Part shown: piece by piece, positions 8,136 to 16,592 of the stretch
Numbering within the stretch: position 1 is the stretch's first letter
Layout of the letters: the number at the start of each line of letters is the position of its first letter
Assembly: GCA_910574965.1 (NCBI GenBank)
Contig: CAJTDB010000006.1
Span: 124,001 to 188,000, forward strand
Length of the DNA: 64,000 nucleotides
From: Lachnospiraceae bacterium
Lineage (GTDB): Bacteria; Bacillota; Clostridia; Lachnospirales; Lachnospiraceae
Reading direction: 5' to 3'
Notes under the pieces: model-generated
What the model saw: the letters and a program-made list of their open reading frames with translations, nothing else
What the model was told of the DNA's origin: nothing
Databases searched by the model: none
Translations under genes and position numbers: made by a program

Positions 8136-10127
8136 ATGATTCACAAGTATGTCTATGGAACCCCTTTTGAGACAGAAGCAGTAGTGGTACCGATGGAGGC
8201 CGCATCCGGGGCGCCGGCTTACGGCACGGTCTGTCTGGAGCATGGATTTACCTTTACCTGCTCTTTGGCAGAGGGGGATGTGGTCTATGGACTTGGAGAG
8301 GCCAACCGGGGAATCAACAAGAGAGGTTACTGCTATATCAGCAACTGTACGGATGATCCGGAACATACGGAAGAGAAACGATCTTTGTACGGCGCACATA
8401 ATTTTGTTATTTTGTCAGGAGAACATACGTTTGGAATCTTTGTGGACTATCCGTCCAGACTGACGTTTGATATCGGTTATACGCGCATGGACACAATGAC
8501 GATTTCCTGTGAGAATGCCGATCTGTATCTGTATGTGATTGAGGGCGAAACGCCTTATAAGATCGTGAAACAGTTCCGCAAGATCATCGGAAGAAGTTAT
8601 ATACCGCCGAAATTTGCCTTCGGATTCGGACAGAGCCGCTGGGGATACCGCACGAAGGAAGACTATCGGGAAGTGGCAGAAGGCTATCGGAGCAATCATA
8701 TTCCTATGGACATGATCTATATGGATATTGATTATATGCAGGATTATAAAGATTTTACCGTCAATGAAGAGAATTTTCCGGATTTCCCGGCTTTTGTAAA
8801 GGAGATGAAGGATCAAAACATCCGCCTGATTCCCATTATCGATGCGGGAGTCAAAGTGGAAGAAGGCTACAAGGTCTACGAAGAAGGCATCAAGAACGGG
8901 TATTTCTGCAAACGGGAGGACGGAAGCGAGTTTGTGGCGGCTGTATGGCCGGGAGATACGCATTTTCCGGATGTGCTGAATCCGGAGGCGAGAAAGTGGT
9001 TCGGAGATCAATATAAGTTCCTGATCGATCAGGGGATTGAGGGTTTTTGGAACGATATGAATGAGCCTGCCATCTTCTATACACCGGAGGGCGTGCAGGA
9101 GGCGGCAAAAGCCGTGAAGGCATTCCTTGCGGATCCAAACGGAGATGTCCCGTTCTTTGAAGGAAAAGATGCGGTGCTGGAGCTGTCCAACAGCAAGAAG
9201 GATTATGAAGCATTTTATCATCAGACAGGCAAAGGGCGTATCCGCCACGACAAAGTACATAATCTTTTTGGCTGCAATATGACCAGAGCGGCAGGAGAAG
9301 CTTTTGAGCGGATCGATTCGGACAAACGCTTTCTGATGTTCTCCCGCTCGTCCTATATCGGTATGCACCGCTACGGAGGTATCTGGATGGGAGACAACCG
9401 GTCCTGGTGGTCGCATATCCTTCTGAATCTGAAGATGCTGCCTTCTTTGAACATGTGCGGATTTTTGTACACCGGAGCAGATCTGGGCGGCTTCGGTGCG
9501 GATGCCACGAGAGATCTGCTGCTGCGCTGGATGGCTCTTGGGGTGTTCACGCCGCTGATGCGCAACCACTCGGCTATGGGCACGAGAGATCAGGAGTGCT
9601 TTCGGTTTGAAGGGGTGGAAGACTTCCGCCATATCGTCGAAGTCCGTTACCGGCTGCTTCCGTATCTGTATAGTGAATATATGAAAGCCGCACTGTCGGA
9701 TGATATGTATATCAGACCGCTGGCATTCGTATACCCGGAGGATACCCATGCTGTCCAGGTAGAAGACCAGCTTATAGTTGGAAATGAGATCATGATTGCA
9801 CCGGTATATACGCAGAATGCAGACGGAAGGTACGTCTATCTTCCGGAGGAAATGAAGTTTGTGAAATTTTTACCGAATGGCACGCTGTATGAAGAGGTAC
9901 TGCCGGCCGGACATCATTATGTGAAAATTGCGCTGAATGAAGTCCCCCTGTTTATCCGCCGGGGTACATGCATCCCGCTTGCGGCTCCGGCAGAATATGC
10001 AGACGCTCTTGATACGGCCCATATGACGCTGGCCGGTTATCCGGACTGCGAGTATGTACTGTATGAAGATGACGGCATCCATAAAGATTATGAAAACCCG
10101 TCCAACTACAGGACGCTGCGCTCCTAG
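8136..10127 (+). CDS. GH31 family alpha-glucosidase
   Basis: A cytosolic (no signal peptide) glycoside hydrolase of 663 residues that releases alpha-linked glucose, or possibly xylose, from oligosaccharides. The clan signature is present: YGLGE near residue 50, PPKFAFGFGQSRWGY, MDIDYMQDYKDFT, then GFWNDMNEPAIF with the nucleophile Asp307, and SRSSYIGMHRYGGIW-MGDNRSWW with the acid/base Asp420. The C-terminus carries the usual beta-sandwich (PLFIRRGTCIPLA, YEDDGIHKDYE). The length is at the short end of the family. AGGAGG precedes the ATG. It lies between two AraC genes, transcribed away from the first and overlapping the 3' end of the second by 4 bp. Isomaltose, maltose or sucrose-derived glucosides are plausible substrates; linkage specificity cannot be decided here. 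Confidence 0.93.
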   Translation: MIHKYVYGTPFETEAVVVPMEAASGAPAYGTVCLEHGFTFTCSLAEGDVVYGLGEANRGINKRGYCYISNCTDDPEHTEEKRSLYGAHNFVILSGEHTFGIFVDYPSRLTFDIGYTRMDTMTISCENADLYLYVIEGETPYKIVKQFRKIIGRSYIPPKFAFGFGQSRWGYRTKEDYREVAEGYRSNHIPMDMIYMDIDYMQDYKDFTVNEENFPDFPAFVKEMKDQNIRLIPIIDAGVKVEEGYKVYEEGIKNGYFCKREDGSEFVAAVWPGDTHFPDVLNPEARKWFGDQYKFLIDQGIEGFWNDMNEPAIFYTPEGVQEAAKAVKAFLADPNGDVPFFEGKDAVLELSNSKKDYEAFYHQTGKGRIRHDKVHNLFGCNMTRAAGEAFERIDSDKRFLMFSRSSYIGMHRYGGIWMGDNRSWWSHILLNLKMLPSLNMCGFLYTGADLGGFGADATRDLLLRWMALGVFTPLMRNHSAMGTRDQECFRFEGVEDFRHIVEVRYRLLPYLYSEYMKAALSDDMYIRPLAFVYPEDTHAVQVEDQLIVGNEIMIAPVYTQNADGRYVYLPEEMKFVKFLPNGTLYEEVLPAGHHYVKIALNEVPLFIRRGTCIPLAAPAEYADALDTAHMTLAGYPDCEYVLYEDDGIHKDYENPSNYRTLRS

Positions 10128-10981
10128 ATAGTGAGCTGGTTCTGATTTCGCCACGTCCGCGGCGAAAGACGGTAAATGTTTTTAAAGGCCCGCGAGAAAT
10201 GAAGCTGATTGTCATACCCCACCGCCTTACTGATATCGCCGATGGAAAGATGCGTCAGCTTCAGAAGCTCTGCGGCTTTTGTCATGCGGTAATTCAGCAG
10301 AAAATCCTGAGGCGTACGCCCGACGGCATTTTTAAATATCTTTCCGAAATAACTTCGGTTCAGTCCGCAGTTGTCTGCAATATCTTCCACTGAAATATCA
10401 TTTTGAAAATTCTGTTCAATATAGGCAAGGGCTTCGTGAATGTAAAAATCCCGGAGCTTGCCTGTTTTTGATGCGGCAAAACGGACAGGAGCGATGGAGC
10501 GGGTCAGAGAGTCCATAAACAGATACAGATGCCCCATCAGATGAAAGGGCGCCATATCGCCGTGCTGTGCGATATAGAGCATCTCCTGCATCATGGTTTC
10601 CCGAATATCACGGGAATGAGCACGGTAGACGGGAGAGTCGGAGGAAAGTCCGATAATGGAAAGGGCTTCCTTTACGCGGAGTCCGTCAAATTCCAGCCAG
10701 ACATATTCCCATGGAAGTGCATGGTCGGCAATATAAGTAGTGACCTGATGGGGAAAGATCATAAATCCCTGCCCGCTCTTGATCTGATAGGTATGGGTAT
10801 TGCCGGAAGAATCATCCGCGTTCAGAGTTCCGGTGCCGGAAATGACATAATGGAACAGATAATGGGTACGTGCAGCAGGACCAAAACTGTGGGAGGGTGC
10901 GCATCGCTCCCATCCGAACTGATAGAGGTTCAAATCTACAAAATTTTCATTGGGAAATATGGAGAATAAAATGTCCTTCAT
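10124..10981 (-). CDS. AraC-family regulator (MsmR-like), divergent from a sugar ABC operon
   Basis: A 285-residue regulator. The N-terminal sensor domain has the FGPAARTHYLFHYVISGTG and FMIFPHQVTTYIAD signatures of AraC proteins that control oligosaccharide use. The C-terminal DNA-binding region contains VEDIADNCGLNRSYFGKIFK and IGDISKAVGYDNQLHFSRAFK with RTPQDFLLNYRM and LSPRTWR. It is read away from the binding-protein/permease/GH36 operon, the usual arrangement for an activator of alpha-galactoside genes such as MsmR or RafR. TTGGAGG on the minus strand lies upstream of the ATG. A perfect 12-bp palindrome lies in its leader. Confidence 0.9.
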   Translation of the reverse strand: MKDILFSIFPNENFVDLNLYQFGWERCAPSHSFGPAARTHYLFHYVISGTGTLNADDSSGNTHTYQIKSGQGFMIFPHQVTTYIADHALPWEYVWLEFDGLRVKEALSIIGLSSDSPVYRAHSRDIRETMMQEMLYIAQHGDMAPFHLMGHLYLFMDSLTRSIAPVRFAASKTGKLRDFYIHEALAYIEQNFQNDISVEDIADNCGLNRSYFGKIFKNAVGRTPQDFLLNYRMTKAAELLKLTHLSIGDISKAVGYDNQLHFSRAFKNIYRLSPRTWRNQNQLTI

Positions 10982-11009
10982 GGTCAGTTGCCTCCAATAT
11001 TTTTGTGCA

Positions 11010-11021
11010 GTCTGTACAGAC
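11010..11021. promoter_or_regulatory. 12-bp perfect palindrome in the AraC leader
   Basis: GTCTGTACAGAC reads the same on both strands, 28 bp before the start of the minus-strand AraC gene and ~130 bp from the divergent -10 box. It could be an operator for either direction. AraC proteins usually bind direct repeats, so a different factor or chance are both possible. Confidence 0.3.
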
Positions 11022-11145
11022 CGTGTTTTTTATTAGTATAACTGAAAATATATCAAAATGCTACATGATTTTTCCTATATGAGAAAAAAACGGCATACTG
11101 GTATAAAAGAGAAAAAAACATGGTATTTATAGACGCATTTTGGGA

Positions 11146-11154
11146 TGTTATAAT
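11146..11154 (+). promoter_or_regulatory. Extended -10 promoter element of the sugar operon
   Basis: TG-T-TATAAT is a consensus extended -10 sequence, about 52 bp before the lipoprotein start. No good -35 box lies 16-18 bp upstream, as expected of a promoter that needs an activator such as the divergent AraC protein. Confidence 0.5.
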
Positions 11155-11205
11155 AAAGTCACAAAAAATCAGTGTTACATCCAACAAAGAAAGGAGCAAA
11201 ATGGG

Positions 11206-12501
11206 ATGAGAAAGAGGGAAAAAATGATAAGCCTTCTCCTGGCATGTACGTTGCCCGCTTCCATGCTCTTGACCGGATGCGGCGGCAAGGAAGCCGAAGA
11301 CGGCAAGATCGTGATCGAGCTTGTACATTACAAACCGGAGGCGGTGGATGTGTTCGAGCAGCTGGAGGAGGAGTTCAACCGGACTCACGACGATATCCTC
11401 CTGAAGATTGATTCTCCCAATGATGCCATGACGATCTTGAAGACCAGATTTATCCGGGAGGACTATCCGGACCTTCTGGGGATCGGCGGTGACATCAACT
11501 ACTCTTATTTCATCGATGCTGGTATTCTGGCAGATGTATCCGATTATCCGGGTATCACAGACATCAATCAGGGATACAGGGACATCCTGGAAGGACTTGA
11601 GTTCGTCCCCACAGAAGGAACCTACGGCGTGCCCTATGTGGCAAATGCAGCAGGTATTCTGTATAACCGCGAGATGTTCAAAGAGCACGGCTGGGAAATC
11701 CCAACGACCTGGGATGAGATGATTACACTCTGCGAAACGATCAAAGCAGAGGGAATCCTTCCGTTCTACTATGGATTTAAGGATACATGGACCTGTCTGG
11801 CACCGTGGAACTCTCTTGCCGTAGGCCTGGCACCGGCAGATGTATGTCAGCAGGTGAACGCCGGCAAGACTGTATTTGCCGATGAGTACAGAGAAGTGGC
11901 AGAGAAGATTCAGACCCTTGTGAGCTACGGAGAGGACGGGCCTTTTGCTTACGGCTATAACGATGCATGTACGGCATTTGCCAACGGTGAATCCGCTATG
12001 TTCGCCATCGGAAGCTATGCAGTGCCCCAGATCAAATCAGTGAATCCGGATATGGATATCGATTCCTTTGTAACGCCGGGAAGCAATGATTCGAACGGCC
12101 AGATCCTGAACTCCGGTGTGGACCTGCAGTTCTGCGTTACGAAAGCCTGCGCAGATGAAGGCAAAAAAGAGGCAGCTTATGAAGTACTGAACTTCCTGCT
12201 GGCAGACGAGAATTTACAGATGTATCTGGATGACCAGAGCGCGGTTCCGTGTAAGGCAGGAAACTTTACGCTGGCTCCGAATCTGGACGGAATGAAACAG
12301 TACATCACAGAAGGAAAGATCGCAGACTATCAGGATCACTATTATCCGTCTGAGATGGCAGTGGATGCGCAGATCCAGACTTTCCTGATTGAGCAGGATG
12401 TGGATGCATTCCTTACAAAATTCGATACGGACTGGGTGAGATATAACCGTGATATCATTCAGATGGTAAAAGATTACAACGCGCAGAACGGCAATCAGTA
12501 G
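11206..12501 (+). CDS. Sugar ABC transporter substrate-binding lipoprotein (MsmE/RafE type)
   Basis: A 431-residue extracellular binding protein of solute-binding family 1. The N-terminus is a lipoprotein signal: MRKREKM, a hydrophobic stretch, then LLTGC with the lipidated Cys at residue 25, followed by GG and a charged linker. Further on come the features of oligosaccharide binders (EEFNRTHDDI, YGVPYVANAAGILYNREMF near residue 145, WEIPTTWDEM). The frame is open further upstream, but the ATG at 11206 has AAGGAG 9 bases before it and places the signal peptide at the true N-terminus. Two permease genes follow directly, then an alpha-galactosidase, so raffinose, stachyose or melibiose are the likely ligands (inference). 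Confidence 0.92.
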   Translation: MRKREKMISLLLACTLPASMLLTGCGGKEAEDGKIVIELVHYKPEAVDVFEQLEEEFNRTHDDILLKIDSPNDAMTILKTRFIREDYPDLLGIGGDINYSYFIDAGILADVSDYPGITDINQGYRDILEGLEFVPTEGTYGVPYVANAAGILYNREMFKEHGWEIPTTWDEMITLCETIKAEGILPFYYGFKDTWTCLAPWNSLAVGLAPADVCQQVNAGKTVFADEYREVAEKIQTLVSYGEDGPFAYGYNDACTAFANGESAMFAIGSYAVPQIKSVNPDMDIDSFVTPGSNDSNGQILNSGVDLQFCVTKACADEGKKEAAYEVLNFLLADENLQMYLDDQSAVPCKAGNFTLAPNLDGMKQYITEGKIADYQDHYYPSEMAVDAQIQTFLIEQDVDAFLTKFDTDWVRYNRDIIQMVKDYNAQNGNQ

Positions 12502-12521
12502 AGGGAGAGGAGTGAGAAGAT

Positions 12522-13373
12522 ATGAAACATGCGAATGACAGAAAAAGAACGTTTTTGCTGATGACGATTCCGGTTGTCGCTCTGTTCTTTGCTTTTAACA
12601 CACTGCCTTTGATTAAGGGTGTGATCTACAGCTTCACGAACTTCAGAGGATACGGCACTTATGACTGGGTCGGTCTTCGGAATTATATTGATCTGTTCCA
12701 GGACGGACGTGTGGGGAAATCTTATCTGTTCACGCTGAAGATGGCAGTGGCAGCAACGATTGTGACCAATGTCATCAGCCTGATTCTGGCCCTCGGACTG
12801 AACAGCAAAGTCAAATTCAAGAGTACTTTAAGAGGAATGTACTTTATTCCGAACATTCTTGGAGCGCTGGTAGTAGGTTATATTTTCAACTATTTCTTTA
12901 CCTACATCATTCCAGCACTGTTCCATACAACAAGTATTCTTGCAAGCTCTACCTGGGCATGGGTCGGCATCGTGGCAGTCTGCGCATGGCAGGCCATCGC
13001 TATGAACACGATCATCTACATATCCGGTCTGTCTACCGTACCGGAAGACGTATATGAAGCAGGTTCCATTGACGGAGCTACCGGCTGGGAGCGGTTCAAG
13101 AGTCTGACTTTCCCGCTGATTATTCCGTTTTTCAGCATCAATATGGTGTTGTCCGGCAAGAACTTCCTGATGGTATTTGATCAGATCATGGCATTGACCA
13201 AAGGCGGTCCGGCACAGAGTACCGAGTCTATTTCCTTCCTGATCTACAACAATGGTATGGCAGGCGGACAGTTCGGTTTCCAGAGTGCCAATGCAGTTCT
13301 GTTCTTTGTCATCATCGTAGCATTCTCGGTAGCACAGCTTCAGTTTACAAGCAGTAAGGAGGAGCAGTTATAA
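12522..13373 (+). CDS. Sugar ABC transporter permease, MsmF/MalF type
   Basis: A 283-residue inner-membrane permease of the binding-protein-dependent sugar family, with about six hydrophobic segments. The first begins near residue 11 (FLLMTIPVVALFFAFNTLPL). The cytoplasmic EAA loop that docks the ATPase is visible as YEAGSIDGATGWERFKSLTFP, about residues 178-198. It pairs with the next gene, which it overlaps at a single base of the stop/start junction. No ATP-binding gene is present nearby; related transporters in Firmicutes use a shared MsmK/MalK ATPase encoded elsewhere. Confidence 0.93.
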   Translation: MKHANDRKRTFLLMTIPVVALFFAFNTLPLIKGVIYSFTNFRGYGTYDWVGLRNYIDLFQDGRVGKSYLFTLKMAVAATIVTNVISLILALGLNSKVKFKSTLRGMYFIPNILGALVVGYIFNYFFTYIIPALFHTTSILASSTWAWVGIVAVCAWQAIAMNTIIYISGLSTVPEDVYEAGSIDGATGWERFKSLTFPLIIPFFSINMVLSGKNFLMVFDQIMALTKGGPAQSTESISFLIYNNGMAGGQFGFQSANAVLFFVIIVAFSVAQLQFTSSKEEQL

Positions 13374-14218
13374 TGAAGGATCTGAAAGTAAAAGAGAGAT
13401 ATAATATGCCTGTTACGATCCTGCTGATCCTTGGATTGGTAACGATCATATTTCCGCTGTACATGACCATCGTGATCGCATTTAAGCAGCCGTCGGAGAT
13501 GACCAACAGCATCTCAGGGATACTTTCCTTGCCGAAGACCTGGAGCTTCTCTAATTTTGCAGAAGCCATGCGTGTGACGGACTTCTGGAATTCTCTGCGG
13601 AACAGTCTTTTAATCACAGGCGTTACGGTAATCCTTTCCGTCGTTCTGCATTCCATGGTCGGTTATGCAATCGGAAGAAATAAAGCAAAAAGTAAATGGT
13701 ACAATCTGGCATATCTGTATATCGTCAGCGGTATGTTTGTACCGTTTGCAATCCTGATGATGCCTCTGGTTAAGCAGACTTCACAGTGGGGTATCGCCAA
13801 CATTTTCGGTGTTATCATCTGCTATATAGTCTTTTACATGCCGATGAACCTGATGCTCTACTCCGGATATCTGGTGAATATTCCCATCGCTCTGGAGGAG
13901 GCAGCACGTGTGGACGGTGCGACTACCTGGACGACGTACTGGAAGATTATTTTCCCCATCATGAAGCCTATGCATGCTACGGTAGCAGTTATCACTGCAC
14001 TGAGTGTATGGAATGACGTTATGACTCCGTTAGTCATCATGTCCGGAAGTGGAATGAATACCCTGCCGCTGGCGCAGATGTCTTTCCAGACACAGTTCGG
14101 TACAAACTATAACCTGGCATTTGCATCTTACCTGCTGGCACTTCTTCCGCTTCTGATCTTCTACATTATCTGTCAGAAGCAGATCTTAAACGGTGTAGTA
14201 AACGGCGCAGTAAAATAA
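13373..14218 (+). CDS. Sugar ABC transporter permease, MsmG/MalG type
   Basis: A 281-residue second permease of the importer. It starts on the last base of the previous stop codon, which suggests coupled translation. The first membrane segment spans about residues 10-32 (MPVTILLILGLVTIIFPLYM). The EAA motif reads LEEAARVDGATTWTTYWKI, about residues 170-189, and the C-terminus is short, as in MalG-like partners. The predicted complex is one binding lipoprotein, this permease pair and an unlinked ATPase. A non-T-tailed hairpin follows the stop. Confidence 0.93.
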   Translation: MKDLKVKERYNMPVTILLILGLVTIIFPLYMTIVIAFKQPSEMTNSISGILSLPKTWSFSNFAEAMRVTDFWNSLRNSLLITGVTVILSVVLHSMVGYAIGRNKAKSKWYNLAYLYIVSGMFVPFAILMMPLVKQTSQWGIANIFGVIICYIVFYMPMNLMLYSGYLVNIPIALEEAARVDGATTWTTYWKIIFPIMKPMHATVAVITALSVWNDVMTPLVIMSGSGMNTLPLAQMSFQTQFGTNYNLAFASYLLALLPLLIFYIICQKQILNGVVNGAVK

Positions 14219-14228
14219 GCAATCAGAG

Positions 14229-14276
14229 CAGCTTAGGCCATGCATGGAATAAAAAGGCCATGCATGGCTAAAGCTG
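14229..14276 (+). other. 19-bp stem hairpin between transporter and alpha-galactosidase genes
   Basis: CAGCTTAGGCCATGCATGG (14229-14247) pairs with 14258-14276 over 17 of 19 positions around a 10-base loop. No T-run follows, so it is not a standard terminator. Hairpins at this place in sugar operons often protect the 3' end of the upstream message after cleavage and set the level of transporter relative to enzyme; that role is inferred here. Confidence 0.6.
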
Positions 14277-14313
14277 TCATTCTGTATATTAGAACCTATA
14301 TTTGGGAGGCAAC

Positions 14314-16494
14314 ATGAGTATTATTTTTTCTGAAAAAGATAACACTTTCATATTGCACACAAAGGATACAACCTATCAGATGAAGGTGGATAGCTATGGA
14401 TTTCTGCTTCACCTCTATTACGGGCGCAAGACAGAAGGGTGCATGGACTACCTTCTGAGTTATGCGGACAGAGGATTTTCCGGAAATCCATATGACGCGG
14501 GAGCGGACAGGACTTATTCCATGGATGCGCTGCCCCAGGAGCTGCCCTGTCAGGGAACGGGCGATTATCGAAGCCCGGCCGTGATCGTAAAAAATGCGGA
14601 CGGCTCTTATGGATGTGATTTCCGCTACAAAAGCCATCGGATTCGGAAAGGAAAGTATCATATATCAGGTCTTCCGGCTGTTTATGCCGGGGAGGACCAG
14701 GCAGACACGCTGGAGATTCATATGGAAGACCCGGTGACAAAAGTGCAGATCACGCTTTTCTATGGGGTGTTAGCGGATCTGGATGTCATTACCAGGAGTG
14801 CAGATATCAAGAATTCCGGCGGAGAAAAAATTTATCTGGAGAAGGCACAGGCGGCATGTCTGGACTGGTTGTATGGGGAGTATGATTTCATCAGTTTTTA
14901 CGGCCGTCATGCTATGGAGCGAAATGTCCAGAGGATACCGGTGACCCATGGGGCGCATGTCATCGGGAGCCGCAGGGGCGCTTCCAGCCATCAGTACAAC
15001 CCCATGATGATTCTTGCGGGACATGAGACAACGGAGGATGCAGGAAGCTGCTATGCCATGTCCTTTGTGTACAGCGGGGGGTTCAAAGGTGAAGTGGAGA
15101 AAGACCAGTTCGATCAGACCAGAGCGCTTCTTGGTCTGCCGGACGAACAGTTCTCCTATCCGCTGGAGACAGGGGAAGTCTTCCATGTCCCGGAGGTTGT
15201 GCTGACGTATTCTGGTTTCGGACTGGCAAGATTATCACAGAATCTGCACAAGTGTTTTCGGGATCATCTGTGCAGAGGAAAATACAAAGACATTTCCCGG
15301 CCGCTTCTTCTGAACAGTTGGGAGGCGTTTTACTTTGATATAAGCGGTGCTTCTGTCTACGAACTGGCGAAAGAGGCGGCAGGACTTGGAATCGATATGC
15401 TGGTTATGGACGACGGCTGGTTTGGAAAGCGGGACGACGACAACAGCGGTCTGGGAGACTGGACAGTCAATGAAACAAAGCTGGGAGAACCGCTTGGAAG
15501 CTTAATTGAAAAGATTCGTTCCCTGGGGTTAAAGTTTGGTATCTGGCTGGAGCCGGAAGGCATCAATGAAGACAGCGATCTTTACCGGGAACATCCGGAC
15601 TGGGTACTGTCGATTCCCGGACGCAATCCTGTACGGGCCAGGAATCAGCTTGTTCTTGACTTCTCCAGAAGAGAAGTGGTAGACTATATTTTTGAAAAGG
15701 TATGCAGTGTTCTGGATCAGGGAAAGATCGAGTATGTAAAGTGGGACATGAACCGAAGTCTTTCGGACTGCTTCTCCCGCAGTACAGCGGACCAGGGAAA
15801 GGTCATGCATGATTATATACTGGGACTGTATGACTTTCTGGAACGTCTGATTCAGAGATATCCGGATATACTGCTGGAAGGCTGCAGCGGCGGAGGCGGC
15901 AGGTTTGATGCGGGGATGCTGTATTATACTCCGCAGATCTGGTGCAGCGACAATACAGACGCCATCGATCGGGTACATATCCAGTATGGGACTTCTTTTG
16001 GATATCCGATCTCGTCGGTAGGGTCCCATGTGTCGGCAGTACCGAATCATCAGACCGGACGGCTGACGCCGTTTCGCACCCGCGGGATCACTGCGATGGC
16101 CGGAACATTCGGATATGAGCTGGATCTGGGAAAGCTTCTGGACGTGGAGAAGGAACAGATTCGGGAACAGATTCGGGAATACAAGCAATATGAGATGCTG
16201 ATTCGAAAGGGGCTGTATTATCGTCTGACCAATCCCCAGAAGGAAACAGCAGGCGCCTGGGAATTTGTCTCGGAGGACGGTGCAGAGGCCTTGGTAGGAG
16301 TGGTTATGCAGGAAGTTCACGGAAATATGAACGTGACTTATATCCGTCTGAAAGGGCTGCTGTCCGGGTGCAGGTACCAGGAGCAGAGCACCGGACGGAT
16401 CTTTGCGTCGGACGCTCTGATGGAAGCCGGAATCCCGCTGCCGGAGCAGTCCGGAGAATACCGGGCATACCAAATGCATTTTAAGAAAATATAA
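14314..16494 (+). CDS. GH36 alpha-galactosidase
   Basis: Removes terminal alpha-1,6-galactose from raffinose-family sugars or melibiose. The 726 residues form the usual GH36 layout: an N-terminal beta-sandwich to about residue 330, a (beta/alpha)8 barrel with WEAFYFD, MLVMDDGWFGKRDDDNSGLG and GIWLEPEGINEDSDL, the nucleophile Asp478 in KWDMNR, LEGCSGGGGRFD, and the acid/base Asp546 in WCSDNTD. There is no signal peptide, so it acts in the cytosol on imported sugar. The ATG at 14314 follows GGGAGG. The open frame upstream begins with a TTG overlapping the ribosome site and is not used. It shares an operon with the importer and an amylosucrase-like enzyme. Confidence 0.96.
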   Translation: MSIIFSEKDNTFILHTKDTTYQMKVDSYGFLLHLYYGRKTEGCMDYLLSYADRGFSGNPYDAGADRTYSMDALPQELPCQGTGDYRSPAVIVKNADGSYGCDFRYKSHRIRKGKYHISGLPAVYAGEDQADTLEIHMEDPVTKVQITLFYGVLADLDVITRSADIKNSGGEKIYLEKAQAACLDWLYGEYDFISFYGRHAMERNVQRIPVTHGAHVIGSRRGASSHQYNPMMILAGHETTEDAGSCYAMSFVYSGGFKGEVEKDQFDQTRALLGLPDEQFSYPLETGEVFHVPEVVLTYSGFGLARLSQNLHKCFRDHLCRGKYKDISRPLLLNSWEAFYFDISGASVYELAKEAAGLGIDMLVMDDGWFGKRDDDNSGLGDWTVNETKLGEPLGSLIEKIRSLGLKFGIWLEPEGINEDSDLYREHPDWVLSIPGRNPVRARNQLVLDFSRREVVDYIFEKVCSVLDQGKIEYVKWDMNRSLSDCFSRSTADQGKVMHDYILGLYDFLERLIQRYPDILLEGCSGGGGRFDAGMLYYTPQIWCSDNTDAIDRVHIQYGTSFGYPISSVGSHVSAVPNHQTGRLTPFRTRGITAMAGTFGYELDLGKLLDVEKEQIREQIREYKQYEMLIRKGLYYRLTNPQKETAGAWEFVSEDGAEALVGVVMQEVHGNMNVTYIRLKGLLSGCRYQEQSTGRIFASDALMEAGIPLPEQSGEYRAYQMHFKKI

Positions 16495-16592
16495 TACGAT
16501 ATCTGCGCGGTCAATTCCTTATGAAACAAGAACAAATGTTCGAAAAAAAGGGGACTGGCCGGGCAGATGCGTGACTGTGAGGAGATGCTTGT

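Noticed and set aside
8415-9749. A 444-codon open frame antisense to the GH31 gene, and a 419-codon one antisense to the lipoprotein at 21.4-22.7 kb
   Set aside because: They lie wholly opposite clearly conserved coding sequence, have no ribosome site and give low-complexity His/Arg-rich translations. They are mirror frames caused by codon bias.
16530-16541. LexA/DinR-like palindrome GAACAAATGTTC before the GH13 gene
   Set aside because: It fits the GAAC-N4-GTTC form of Gram-positive SOS boxes, but the gene is in the middle of a sugar operon, no promoter adjoins it and no SOS genes are near. Chance occurrence is more likely.
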